Source of the DNA: Treponema sp.
Lineage (GTDB): Bacteria; Spirochaetota; Spirochaetia; Treponematales; Breznakiellaceae
Length of the DNA stretch: 10,592 nt
Direction: 5' to 3'
Assembly: GCA_031289935.1 (NCBI GenBank)
Contig: JAITON010000087.1
Span: forward strand, 1-10,592
Shown here piece after piece: positions 1-6,217 of the stretch; positions within the stretch are counted from its first letter, which is position 1, and each line of letters begins with the position of its first letter. The position numbers and the translations under genes were made by a program. Below the pieces are notes generated by a model that had not been told where the DNA came from, made no database searches, and saw nothing but the letters and a program-made list of their open reading frames with translations.

Positions 1-5
1 GCCGC

Positions 6-29
6 GGGGGGGGGGGGGGGGGGGGGGGG
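6..29. repeat. Homopolymeric G tract, 24 bases
   Basis: Twenty-four consecutive G lie between GCCGC and CCCGC. Tracts this long are prone to slipped-strand length change and are a common basis of phase variation when they sit in a promoter or coding region. Here the tract lies about 345 bases before the first gene and next to a block of strong hairpins, so its effect, if any, would be on whatever lies left of the window or on genome structure. The exact length may also be a sequencing or assembly artefact. Confidence 0.9.
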
Positions 30-36
30 CCCGCTT

Positions 37-137
37 CCAATCCAGTGGGATTGCGCAATCCGGCGTTGCCGGATTGCGGCGCAGTTTGCATACGCAAACT
101 GCGCGATTGGGAGATTCTGGCCGGCCCCAGCGGGGCC
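37..137. repeat. Cluster of inverted repeats (REP-like structured element)
   Basis: Three strong hairpins are packed together. Stem 54-64 pairs with 68-78 (11 bp, 3-nt loop). Stem 79-89 pairs with 94-104 (11 bp, 4-nt loop). Stem 123-128 pairs with 132-137 (6 bp, GGCCCC/GGGGCC). CCAATC at 37-42 can also pair with GATTGG at 105-110, closing the first two hairpins into a three-way junction with no unpaired base between its arms. The 10-mer GCCGGATTGC at 68-77 recurs at 151-160. This resembles a dispersed intergenic palindromic element more than a terminator, because no T-run follows. It could instead be a structured RNA; no known family was recognised. Confidence 0.6.
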
Positions 138-203
138 ACTATCTGGCTTTGCCGGATTGCAGGGCCTTATGGGGGCCGGTTTTACGCTGCTTTGTTCAAA
201 TCT

Positions 204-232
204 TTGTGCCGTTAGCATGATGTAAGTATAGA
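204..232 (+). promoter_or_regulatory. Candidate sigma-70-type promoter for the DUF4015 gene
   Basis: TTGTGC at 204-209 and TATAGA at 227-232 are separated by 17 bases. This is the best -35/-10 pair seen before the first gene. Transcription would begin near 239, leaving a leader of roughly 130 bases that contains A-rich stretches (263-300) and a short GC-rich tandem repeat. The assignment rests only on spacing and partial consensus match. Confidence 0.35.
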
Positions 233-305
233 CCTTCCTGATAATAATGTCAAGCAGTTTGTGAAAAAAAACATCAAAATCTTGAAAAAAACGGGAAAAA
301 CTTCA

Positions 306-329
306 CGCAGAGGCGCACGCAGGGGCGCA
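306..329. repeat. Imperfect 12-bp tandem repeat in the leader
   Basis: CGCAGAGGCGCA at 306-317 is followed at once by CGCAGGGGCGCA at 318-329, with one difference between copies. The second copy supplies the only purine-rich AGGGG upstream of the alternative TTG start at 332. CGCAGAGGCGCA-type units are commonly seen as intergenic repeats in other genomes, so this may be repeat debris rather than a control element. Confidence 0.5.
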
Positions 330-373
330 GTTTGCCCCCTTTCCCCGGCCAGCCCCTTGGGCTATACTGGGCT

Positions 374-2581
374 ATGTCTCCTGTTTTACGGCATCTCCGC
401 GTTCCGGTCCTGGCCGGGCTCTGTCTGTTCCTCCTCTCCCAATCCGGCGCGGCTGCCCAGTCCCTGGGCGGGCTTTCCTGGGCGGCCCTGGTGGGTACGG
501 ACACAGGGCTCTATCGTATCGACCGCTTCGGCATGGTTAGCCCCCTCTGGACCGGGGGGGAGGTACGGAAGCTGCTTAAAACCGGCGATTCCTGGGCCAT
601 GCTGACGGACCAGGGAATCTTCATCTCCACAGACCTCCGGCGCTGGGAGGATGCCAACCGGGGCCTGCCCGAGAAAACCGTCAAGGTCTACGATGAGGGG
701 GAGAAGTCCTTTATCAGTCTGGTTCAGGAGATTAAGGACCTGGAAGTGAATCCCCAGGACCCCGGGATGCTGGTCTGCGCGGTCAAGGACCGGGTCTTTC
801 TGAGCCGGGACGGGGGCTGTTCCTGGACCAGCCTAGGGATGCCTTCCTACCAGACCAATGGCATCAAGGCGGTGGCGGCGGTATACCTGCCGGGGCCGGC
901 CGGAACGGCAGAGCTCGCGGAACGCGCAGAGCTTACGGTGTTTCTCTCCCACAGTGTCTACGGGATTCACTATATTCAGCCTGATAAACCCGGGGCCCAG
1001 TGGCTTGAATTGAGCGCTGGTATGGAAAACCTGGAAACTACCGGCAACAGCGACGAGGTGGCGGACATTGCCGTGGGTATCTCCCCGGAGGGAGGGCCGC
1101 TTATCTATGTGTCCCAGACTTTCCGCCCCCGGATTTATCGTCTGGACTGGGGGAACAAACGCTTTGTCTCTATCTGGTCAGGCGGTACGGCCCCCGGTAC
1201 GGTGGATTCTCTCTCGGTGGGGGCCGGTTCCCTGCGCTTTGTCCGGGAGGGGGCTGTCATGGAACTGCCCCTGGATGCTACGGAGGCCGCCAGAGTCCGC
1301 AGGGATATCTCCTACTATCTCCAGCCCTTTACCAGCGGGGGGGAAATACCCGCCTGTATGGTTATCCGGGAAAACAGCTACGACCCTGGTTCGGCCCTTA
1401 TTAACCTGTCCGAGCTCTGGCTCCTGGGCGGCGGGGAGGATGCCACGCGGGGTTCTATGGGGGATCCCGGCCGGACCGCGTTGGCTGCGGGCCGTGAGGG
1501 GCTCTACCTTCCGGTAAACCGCGCCCTGACCGGGAGTTCCCTCAAGCCCTACCTGGATATCCTGGAAAACCGGCGGCTCAACATGATGGTCATCGACATG
1601 AAGGACGATTATGGCCGCCTCCGCTTTACTCCCCAGGACCCTTCCCTGGCGGAAAAGGGCAAGGTTTTCCAGCCCATAGATATCGACACCCTGCTGGCCA
1701 CCCTCAAGGAACGGGGCATCTACGCCGTGGCGCGGATCGTGGTCTTTAAGGACCCGGAACTGGCGGGCAAGCAGGGGGGGAAGTATGCGGTCTGGGACAG
1801 CCGCACTAACCGCCCCTGGCAGGGCTACTACGATACCCGCCAGCCCAAGGGTACCGGCGCGGATCCCGGCTCGGCCTACGTAACCGGGATACTCCCCTCA
1901 TCAGATCCGGCCTTCGAAATCCTCCGTACCTATTACGATGAGCAATGGGTAGACCCCTACTCGGAGGAGGTCTGGGATTACATCGCAGCGGTGGCCCGGG
2001 AGCTCCAGGAGCGGGGTTTTGACGAGATTCAGTTTGATTATATCCGCTTCCCCACCGACGGGGATAACCTGGCCAACGCAAGCTACCGCTGGCGGGACCC
2101 GGGTATGGACATGGAAAGCGCTATCCTCTCCTTCCTGCGGCATGTACGGTCCCGGGTCCAGGCGCCCATCTCCATCGACATCTACGGGGCCAATGGCTGG
2201 TACCGTACCGGGGCCCGGACCGGCCAGGAGCTGGAGTTGCTCTCCCAGTATGTGGACGTTATATGCCCTATGTATTACCCCAGCCATTTTGAGCAGGATT
2301 TTTTGGCCCAGGCTCCGGCGGTGGACCGGCCTTACCGTATCTATTACCAGGGGGCCATCAGGACCGGCCTTATCGCCCGGGGCCGGGTGGTGGTCCGGCC
2401 CTATGCCCAGGCCTTCTACCTGAACGTGTCCTACGACCGGCGCTACTACAACCTCGACTATGTCCGCCTCCAGATTGAAGGGCTCCGGGACGCCGGCGAT
2501 CCCGGCTACACCTACTGGAACAACTCGGGCCGCTACGACGATATTCCACTGCCGGACGCGATACAATCCCGCTCCCGGTAA
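374..2581 (+). CDS. Secreted Asp-box / DUF4015 putative glycoside hydrolase
   Basis: This is a 735-residue exported protein of the DUF4015 family (PF13200), a TIM-barrel-like putative glycosidase group with no settled substrate. Residues 1-28 form a signal peptide: Arg and His near the start, a hydrophobic core around PVLAGLCLFLL, and an AAA-Q cleavage site. Residues 30-300 carry sialidase-type Asp-box motifs (SRDGGCSW at 144-151 and a weaker STDLRRW at 85-91), suggesting a beta-propeller-like region. Residues about 375-725 are the DUF4015 domain, with MMVIDMKDDYG (404-414) and FDEIQFDYIRFPTDG (549-563) as its hallmark strands. A TTG at 332, six bases after AGGGG, would add 14 residues. ATG 374 is preferred because it gives a normal signal peptide, although its own ribosome site is poor. 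The 3' end overlaps the convergent GGDEF gene by 49 bases. Confidence 0.9.
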   Translation: MSPVLRHLRVPVLAGLCLFLLSQSGAAAQSLGGLSWAALVGTDTGLYRIDRFGMVSPLWTGGEVRKLLKTGDSWAMLTDQGIFISTDLRRWEDANRGLPEKTVKVYDEGEKSFISLVQEIKDLEVNPQDPGMLVCAVKDRVFLSRDGGCSWTSLGMPSYQTNGIKAVAAVYLPGPAGTAELAERAELTVFLSHSVYGIHYIQPDKPGAQWLELSAGMENLETTGNSDEVADIAVGISPEGGPLIYVSQTFRPRIYRLDWGNKRFVSIWSGGTAPGTVDSLSVGAGSLRFVREGAVMELPLDATEAARVRRDISYYLQPFTSGGEIPACMVIRENSYDPGSALINLSELWLLGGGEDATRGSMGDPGRTALAAGREGLYLPVNRALTGSSLKPYLDILENRRLNMMVIDMKDDYGRLRFTPQDPSLAEKGKVFQPIDIDTLLATLKERGIYAVARIVVFKDPELAGKQGGKYAVWDSRTNRPWQGYYDTRQPKGTGADPGSAYVTGILPSSDPAFEILRTYYDEQWVDPYSEEVWDYIAAVARELQERGFDEIQFDYIRFPTDGDNLANASYRWRDPGMDMESAILSFLRHVRSRVQAPISIDIYGANGWYRTGARTGQELELLSQYVDVICPMYYPSHFEQDFLAQAPAVDRPYRIYYQGAIRTGLIARGRVVVRPYAQAFYLNVSYDRRYYNLDYVRLQIEGLRDAGDPGYTYWNNSGRYDDIPLPDAIQSRSR

Positions 2582-3687
2582 TGGGCTTTCTTGTGCTCAT
2601 ACATCTGGGCATCAATCCGGGCCATAAAGTTCAGCATAGATTCGCCGGAATCGCCGGGGAAAATACCGGTACCGTAGCTCATACGGAGGGTAAAGCGGCG
2701 GCCCTCCTTCTCGTTCTGATGCTCCATGGCCTGCTGGATACGTTCCATGAGACGGTCGATGTTGTATTCCGCCCGAATGGCTACGATAAATTCGTAGCCA
2801 CCGTAGCGGGCCGCAAAGTCAGTGCGCCGGATACAGCCCTTGATAATCGAGGCCATATCCCGCAGGGCCATATCCCCCTGGGCATGTCCCAGGGTATCGT
2901 TGACTTGCTTAAAGTGGTCCAGGTCCATCATCACGATATGCCAGGGCTGCTGGCCCCGGGCGAGGTTGCTGATAAATTCGTTAAAGGCAAGGCGGTTCTC
3001 GATACCTGTCAGACTGTCGATTTTCGAATCAGTCTGGATGATAAACAAGTAGATGTAAAGCAGGGCTGCGGCATAGCAGGGCCAGATGAGATCGCTCCCC
3101 GGAAGGAAAAGGTCCAAAAGAGAGCCCAGGGCGTTCAGGATAATAAAGGAAATCAGAAGAAAGACCTGGGATTTGAGAAAGTGCTTCCGTATCAGAATGG
3201 CATCGGCCGCCAGGAGAACCATGGAAAAGTAGCTGATGGCCGCCCGGAGCCAGTACAGGGGTCCCTCCATATAGTAGTTGTCGGGGCTTAAGGAGAAGAA
3301 AAAATGCCAGCGCAGGTTCGCCAGATCGAGCAGTGCGGAAGCGCCCAGAAGCGCCGCCATTATCAGCAGCAGCTTCCGGGCCCGGTACCTGTCCTGATGG
3401 GCAAAGTAGTCCAAAAAGACCACCATCAGATAGTAGGAGACATTCTGGGCAATGTAAAAGACCGTGATAGCCACCGCAAAGATCCGCGATGCCCCCGGCC
3501 CGGGGAGGCCTTCCACGGTCCGGTTGACAAAATCCGCCACTGTGGCGAGCCCCGCAGCGGTAAGCACCACCAGAAAGAGGAACCGCTTGAACGGGTCGGT
3601 GTTAAATTTCCGGGTATAGTCCAAGGCAATCAAAAAAAACACCAGGCAGGGGCCCAAGAGGCTGTTGATGTAAAGGTTGATATTCAT
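2533..3687 (-). CDS. Seven-helix membrane protein with degenerate GGDEF domain (GGYEF)
   Basis: This 384-residue paralogue is the second gene of the tandem pair. About seven hydrophobic segments fill residues 5-218, and a GGDEF fold covers about 223-370. The Mg-binding strand MDLDHF (254-259), the phosphate-loop region NDTLGHAQGD and the inhibitory site RRTD (287-290) are kept. The signature reads GGYEF (296-300), with Tyr replacing the metal-binding Asp. The codon at 2794-2796 reads TAC, one base from GAC. It is therefore probably not an active diguanylate cyclase and may instead bind c-di-GMP or pair with its neighbour. The start at 3687 overlaps the upstream stop as ATGA, with GGAG eight bases before it, so the two are translationally coupled. 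The C-terminal 16 residues are encoded antisense to the DUF4015 gene. Confidence 0.9.
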   Translation of the reverse strand: MNINLYINSLLGPCLVFFLIALDYTRKFNTDPFKRFLFLVVLTAAGLATVADFVNRTVEGLPGPGASRIFAVAITVFYIAQNVSYYLMVVFLDYFAHQDRYRARKLLLIMAALLGASALLDLANLRWHFFFSLSPDNYYMEGPLYWLRAAISYFSMVLLAADAILIRKHFLKSQVFLLISFIILNALGSLLDLFLPGSDLIWPCYAAALLYIYLFIIQTDSKIDSLTGIENRLAFNEFISNLARGQQPWHIVMMDLDHFKQVNDTLGHAQGDMALRDMASIIKGCIRRTDFAARYGGYEFIVAIRAEYNIDRLMERIQQAMEHQNEKEGRRFTLRMSYGTGIFPGDSGESMLNFMARIDAQMYEHKKAHYRERDCIASGSGISS

Positions 3688-4877
3688 TGGCCGCGCTCCA
3701 TCGCCGGCTGCCAGAGGTCCGTACTCCGGCGCTCCTGCCGGGCGGACTTGTTCTGGTACATGCGGCTGTCAATCTCTTCCATAAATTGCTGGATTGACTG
3801 TCCCCCACCGGAACGATAGACCCCGCTGCCCGAGCTCATCTCAAGCCGGTAGGGGCGGATATTTTGGGCATTATGGGCATCCATAGCCGCCTGAATCCGG
3901 GCAATGAGCTGCCCCGTATCGCCGGCCCCCCGGCAGGCGATGACAAACTCATCCCCCCCGTAACGGGCGGCCAAATCCCCCTGGCGGATATGCTCCCTGA
4001 TAATGCGGGCCATATCCTGCAGGGCGTTATCCCCCTCGGCATGACCTAGGGTATCGTTAATCTCCTTGAAATGGTCCATATCGATCATAACCACCGCCCA
4101 GGTCTCCTGTCCGCCCCCCCTGGACGGCCTGGAAGCCTCCTGCTTGGCCAGTTTATCCACAAATTCGTTAAAACTATAGCGGTTCCCGATACCCGTCAAG
4201 GTGTCCAGCCGCAAATCCCGCCGGATAATGAAGAAGTAGCTAAACAGCAGAACTGCAACAAAGCAGGGCCAGAAAAGCATAGTATCGTTCAGTGCCAAAT
4301 CAATGGAAGAGCCAATACTTGCGCCAGCCATAAAGAGCAGGAGCAGCCCGAGTTGCAGTTTCCGGAAGGCCTTGGGGGAGAGCAGGGCGTTAATAACCCC
4401 CATGAGCACCGGAACATAGCAGATGACCAGGTGGATTATGTAAGCACTGCCGCGAAAAAAGAGATTTTCCCCTGAGGAAATATAAAAATAGAGGGGATAG
4501 CGGACATTCACCAGAAGTAATAGCAGGTGCAGGCCATTGACAATCCCGGCCCCAAGACCGATAAACCGGGAACGCCTCAGGTCCTTGTAGACAAGATAAT
4601 CAATAAATATGAATATCTGGTAATAGGCGGCACAAGTCAGGATATAGTACAGGGTCAGGCTGACGTAGAGGACGGCAAAGACCGTCTCCCCCGGAAGCCC
4701 TTCCAGGGAGAGCTGCCCCAGGTTGCAGACCATGGCCCCCATGAAGCAGCCAACAATTCCCAAAAAGACCGCCCTCTGGAAACTGTCGGTGTTAAAGCGC
4801 CGGGCATAGTCGGCGACGATGGTAGTCAGTACTAAAAGCGAGCCGAGGATGGTATTGAGCGCAAAGGAGACTTGCAT
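3684..4877 (-). CDS. Seven-helix membrane diguanylate cyclase (GGDEF)
   Basis: This 397-residue predicted diguanylate cyclase would make c-di-GMP from two GTP at the inner membrane. Residues 5-218 hold about seven hydrophobic segments, and a GGDEF domain spans about 225-378. Its active motifs are intact: MIDMDHF (264-270), the NDTLGHAEGD loop, and GGDEF at 307-311. RQGD at 298-301 lies five residues before GGDEF, the correct position for the product-inhibition I-site. A loop after the first helix, DYARRFNTDSFQR (23-35), is almost the same as in the following paralogue, as is a WPC motif in the last helix, so the sensor halves are related. No known sensor family is claimed. AAGGAAGG lies 13 bases before the ATG, which is rather far. 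It is the first gene of a two-gene operon reading away from perR. Confidence 0.93.
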   Translation of the reverse strand: MQVSFALNTILGSLLVLTTIVADYARRFNTDSFQRAVFLGIVGCFMGAMVCNLGQLSLEGLPGETVFAVLYVSLTLYYILTCAAYYQIFIFIDYLVYKDLRRSRFIGLGAGIVNGLHLLLLLVNVRYPLYFYISSGENLFFRGSAYIIHLVICYVPVLMGVINALLSPKAFRKLQLGLLLLFMAGASIGSSIDLALNDTMLFWPCFVAVLLFSYFFIIRRDLRLDTLTGIGNRYSFNEFVDKLAKQEASRPSRGGGQETWAVVMIDMDHFKEINDTLGHAEGDNALQDMARIIREHIRQGDLAARYGGDEFVIACRGAGDTGQLIARIQAAMDAHNAQNIRPYRLEMSSGSGVYRSGGGQSIQQFMEEIDSRMYQNKSARQERRSTDLWQPAMERGQ

Positions 4878-4900
4878 TGTTTCACGATTTCCTTCCTTAG

Positions 4901-4929
4901 ACTATCGGATGTTTGGATATTTTTTTCAA
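4901..4929 (-). promoter_or_regulatory. Candidate promoter for the GGDEF pair
   Basis: On the minus strand TTGAAA (4929-4924) and GATAGT (4906-4901) are separated by 17 bases, placing transcription start about 17-20 bases before the ATG at 4877. Nearby are two direct TTTTTCAA repeats (4922-4929 and 4933-4940), giving an A/T-tract-rich region typical of bent promoter DNA. Motif match only. Confidence 0.45.
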
Positions 4930-4957
4930 GAATTTTTCAAAAAAATATGAGAAGCCC

Positions 4958-4986
4958 TTGACTTTTTTACTAATAAGAATTATTAT
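4958..4986 (+). promoter_or_regulatory. Promoter of the perR-rubrerythrin operon
   Basis: TTGACT (4958-4963), a 17-base spacer and TATTAT (4981-4986) form a near-consensus sigma-70-type promoter. Normal initiation six to eight bases after the -10 falls at 4992-4994, which is the perR start codon itself (4993). No purine-rich ribosome site lies before that ATG, in agreement with a leaderless or nearly leaderless transcript. Confidence 0.65.
4971..4985. promoter_or_regulatory. Per-box-like operator
   Basis: TAATAAGAATTATTA is a 15-bp palindrome in the 7-1-7 layout of the Bacillus Per box (TTATAATNATTATAA), with one mismatch between its arms. It covers the second half of the spacer and most of the -10 of the perR promoter, where a bound repressor would block polymerase. 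As the adjacent gene encodes a PerR with complete metal ligands, autorepression released by peroxide is the simplest reading. The box lies about 40 bases from the candidate GGDEF promoter. Confidence 0.6.
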
Positions 4987-4992
4987 TGATTT

Positions 4993-5418
4993 ATGATAAG
5001 AACACGGCGGCACAGTAAAAAGCGGAACGCTATGCTCACATTGATCCGGTCTACCAGGACCCATCCGGGGGCGCGCTGGGTTTATGACCAGCTCAAGGCA
5101 GAGCTTCCGGGCATCTCCATGGCCACAGTCTACCGGAACATCGGCGTACTTCTGGAGGAAGGGGATCTGGCCTCCTTGGGAATCATCAACGGTGAAGCCC
5201 GCTTTGACGGCAACACCGGGCCTCATCCCCACTTTGTCTGTATCCGCTGTGGCCTTGTGGCGGACCTGCCCGGTGATCCCGAACCCTTGGCCGGCCCTTC
5301 CGGCCACGACTTCACCATCGATTACCGCAGAACGGTCTACTACGGCCTCTGTGGCCCCTGCACTCGTGAAACTCCGGCGTATGCCGGATCTAATATCAAT
5401 TTTAGGAGCGTATTATGA
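4993..5418 (+). CDS. perR: PerR-type peroxide-sensing repressor (Fur family)
   Basis: This 141-residue Fur-family regulator has a winged-helix half (about 1-75; recognition region ISMATVYRNIGVL) and a dimerisation half. Its candidate regulatory metal ligands are H24, D72, H78, H80 and D91, whose spacing is identical to H37, D85, H91, H93 and D104 of Bacillus PerR. C83-x-x-C86 and C120-x-x-C123 form the structural zinc site. In PerR, iron-catalysed oxidation of the histidines by peroxide releases DNA. The 4993 start is the first possible one, since an in-frame TGA ends at 4989, and it is needed for the first helix; the next ATG at 5032 would remove it. No Shine-Dalgarno precedes it. The tail after the last Cys is 18 residues, longer than usual, and its codons contain a small hairpin (5373-5388). 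The stop overlaps the next start as ATGA. Confidence 0.92.
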   Translation: MIRTRRHSKKRNAMLTLIRSTRTHPGARWVYDQLKAELPGISMATVYRNIGVLLEEGDLASLGIINGEARFDGNTGPHPHFVCIRCGLVADLPGDPEPLAGPSGHDFTIDYRRTVYYGLCGPCTRETPAYAGSNINFRSVL

Positions 5419-5954
5419 AGAAATGGGTTTGTCAAGTTTGCGGGTATGTGCACACCGGGGATCAGCCCCCGGCGGTCTGCCCCCAGTGTAAGGTTCCGGC
5501 CTCCAAGTTCAAGGAGCAGACCGTTGGCGACGGTTTTGCGGCCGAGCACGTTGTAGGCGTTGCCAAAGGCGTGGAGCAGGACATTCTTGAGGACCTTCGG
5601 GCCCACTTCAACGGCGAATGCAGTGAAGTAGGCATGTACCTGGCCATGAGCCGCGTGGCGGAGCGTGAGGGCTATCCTGAGGTGGCGGAAGCGTACAAGC
5701 GCTACGCCTTCGAGGAAGCTGATCACGCCTCCAAGTTCGCCGAGCTCCTGGGTGAGGTCGTTACGGACAGCACCAAGAAGAACCTGGAACTCCGGGTTGA
5801 GGCCGAACACGGCGCCTGCGCCGGCAAAACCGATATCGCCAAGCGCGCCAAGGAGCGGGGCTACGATGCCATCCACGACACGGTTCACGAGATGGCTCGC
5901 GACGAGGCCCGCCACTGCGCCGGCTTCAAGGGCCTTCTAAAGCGCTACTTCTAG
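5415..5954 (+). CDS. Reverse rubrerythrin (rubredoxin-first peroxidase)
   Basis: This 179-residue protein reduces hydrogen peroxide to water in the cytoplasm of anaerobes, using electrons passed through its rubredoxin centre. The rubredoxin-like domain is at the N-terminus (C6-x-x-C9 and C22-x-x-C25), and a four-helix diiron ferritin-like domain follows. This is the order of clostridial reverse rubrerythrins, not of classical rubrerythrin. Probable iron ligands are E68, E101 with H104 (EADH), E129 or E131, and E164 with H167 (EARH). AGGAG at 5404-5408 is six bases before the ATG, inside the end of perR, so the gene is translationally coupled to its likely repressor. Length and motifs are complete. 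Electron donors are not encoded nearby. Confidence 0.95.
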   Translation: MKKWVCQVCGYVHTGDQPPAVCPQCKVPASKFKEQTVGDGFAAEHVVGVAKGVEQDILEDLRAHFNGECSEVGMYLAMSRVAEREGYPEVAEAYKRYAFEEADHASKFAELLGEVVTDSTKKNLELRVEAEHGACAGKTDIAKRAKERGYDAIHDTVHEMARDEARHCAGFKGLLKRYF

Positions 5955-5962
5955 CCAGCTTG

Positions 5963-6013
5963 AGTGCCGGCCGATCGTTCGGGGAATTTTTTCCTTGATG
6001 GCCGGCCGGTACT
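5963..6013. terminator. Inverted repeat after rubrerythrin, possible weak terminator
   Basis: AGTGCCGGCC (5963-5972) can pair with GGCCGGTACT (6004-6013), 10 bp with one G-U pair, around a 31-base loop. Inside it, CCGA/TCGG (5971-5974 and 5979-5982) is followed two bases after GG by six T (5987-5992), resembling a small intrinsic terminator. The two structures exclude each other. The rest of 6014-6217 holds no convincing gene or signal; it separates the convergent rubrerythrin and GH3 genes. Confidence 0.3.
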
Positions 6014-6217
6014 CTTGCTGCGTGATACTGTGAAATAACTGCCGCCGAAGACGGGCCGCCGCAAAGCTCTTTTCTCATCATAGCTTGTGTCCTCTCTGGG
6101 GCTTTCTCCTTTATCTCGATAGAGGCAGTGCTTCTGGTGTTCCGCCTATATCCCTGGGAGCTGTCCGGCATATCCTGGCAATAGTTTGACGTCAAGAAAA
6201 CCGGTAAAAACGCAGAT

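Noticed and set aside
37..160. CRISPR array or known riboswitch in the left-end repeats
   Set aside because: The repeats are inverted hairpins of unequal type without regular spacers, and no riboswitch core was recognised.
332..373. TTG start for the DUF4015 protein with AGGGG six bases upstream
   Set aside because: It would add 14 residues ahead of a well-formed signal peptide; kept only as an alternative to ATG 374.
1901..2566. 221-codon minus-strand open frame inside the DUF4015 gene
   Set aside because: It is antisense to conserved DUF4015 motifs, and its Val/Gly/Pro-rich composition is typical of a shadow frame in GC-rich DNA.
2581..3291. Long + strand open frame starting on the DUF4015 stop codon (TAATG)
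   Set aside because: It is the antisense shadow of the GGDEF gene; its protein shows no domain and lacks a ribosome site. The same applies to the + frames at 3304-3819 and 4071-4475.
5032..5034. Internal ATG as perR start, avoiding a leaderless mRNA
   Set aside because: It would delete the first helix (RHSKKRNAM), which Fur-family proteins conserve, and has no good ribosome site.
5340..5915. 191-codon minus-strand open frame over perR and rubrerythrin
   Set aside because: It is antisense to two well-supported genes, with no recognisable motif.
5926..6195. 89-codon minus-strand frame between rubrerythrin and GH3
   Set aside because: It has a TTG start without a ribosome site, low-complexity composition and an end inside the rubrerythrin gene. 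An internal ATG at 6081 has a weak AGAGG before it but the protein has no recognisable feature.
6186..6195. Perfect palindrome TTGACGTCAA downstream of the GH3 gene
   Set aside because: A ten-base palindrome between convergent genes with no promoter nearby; not enough to call an operator.
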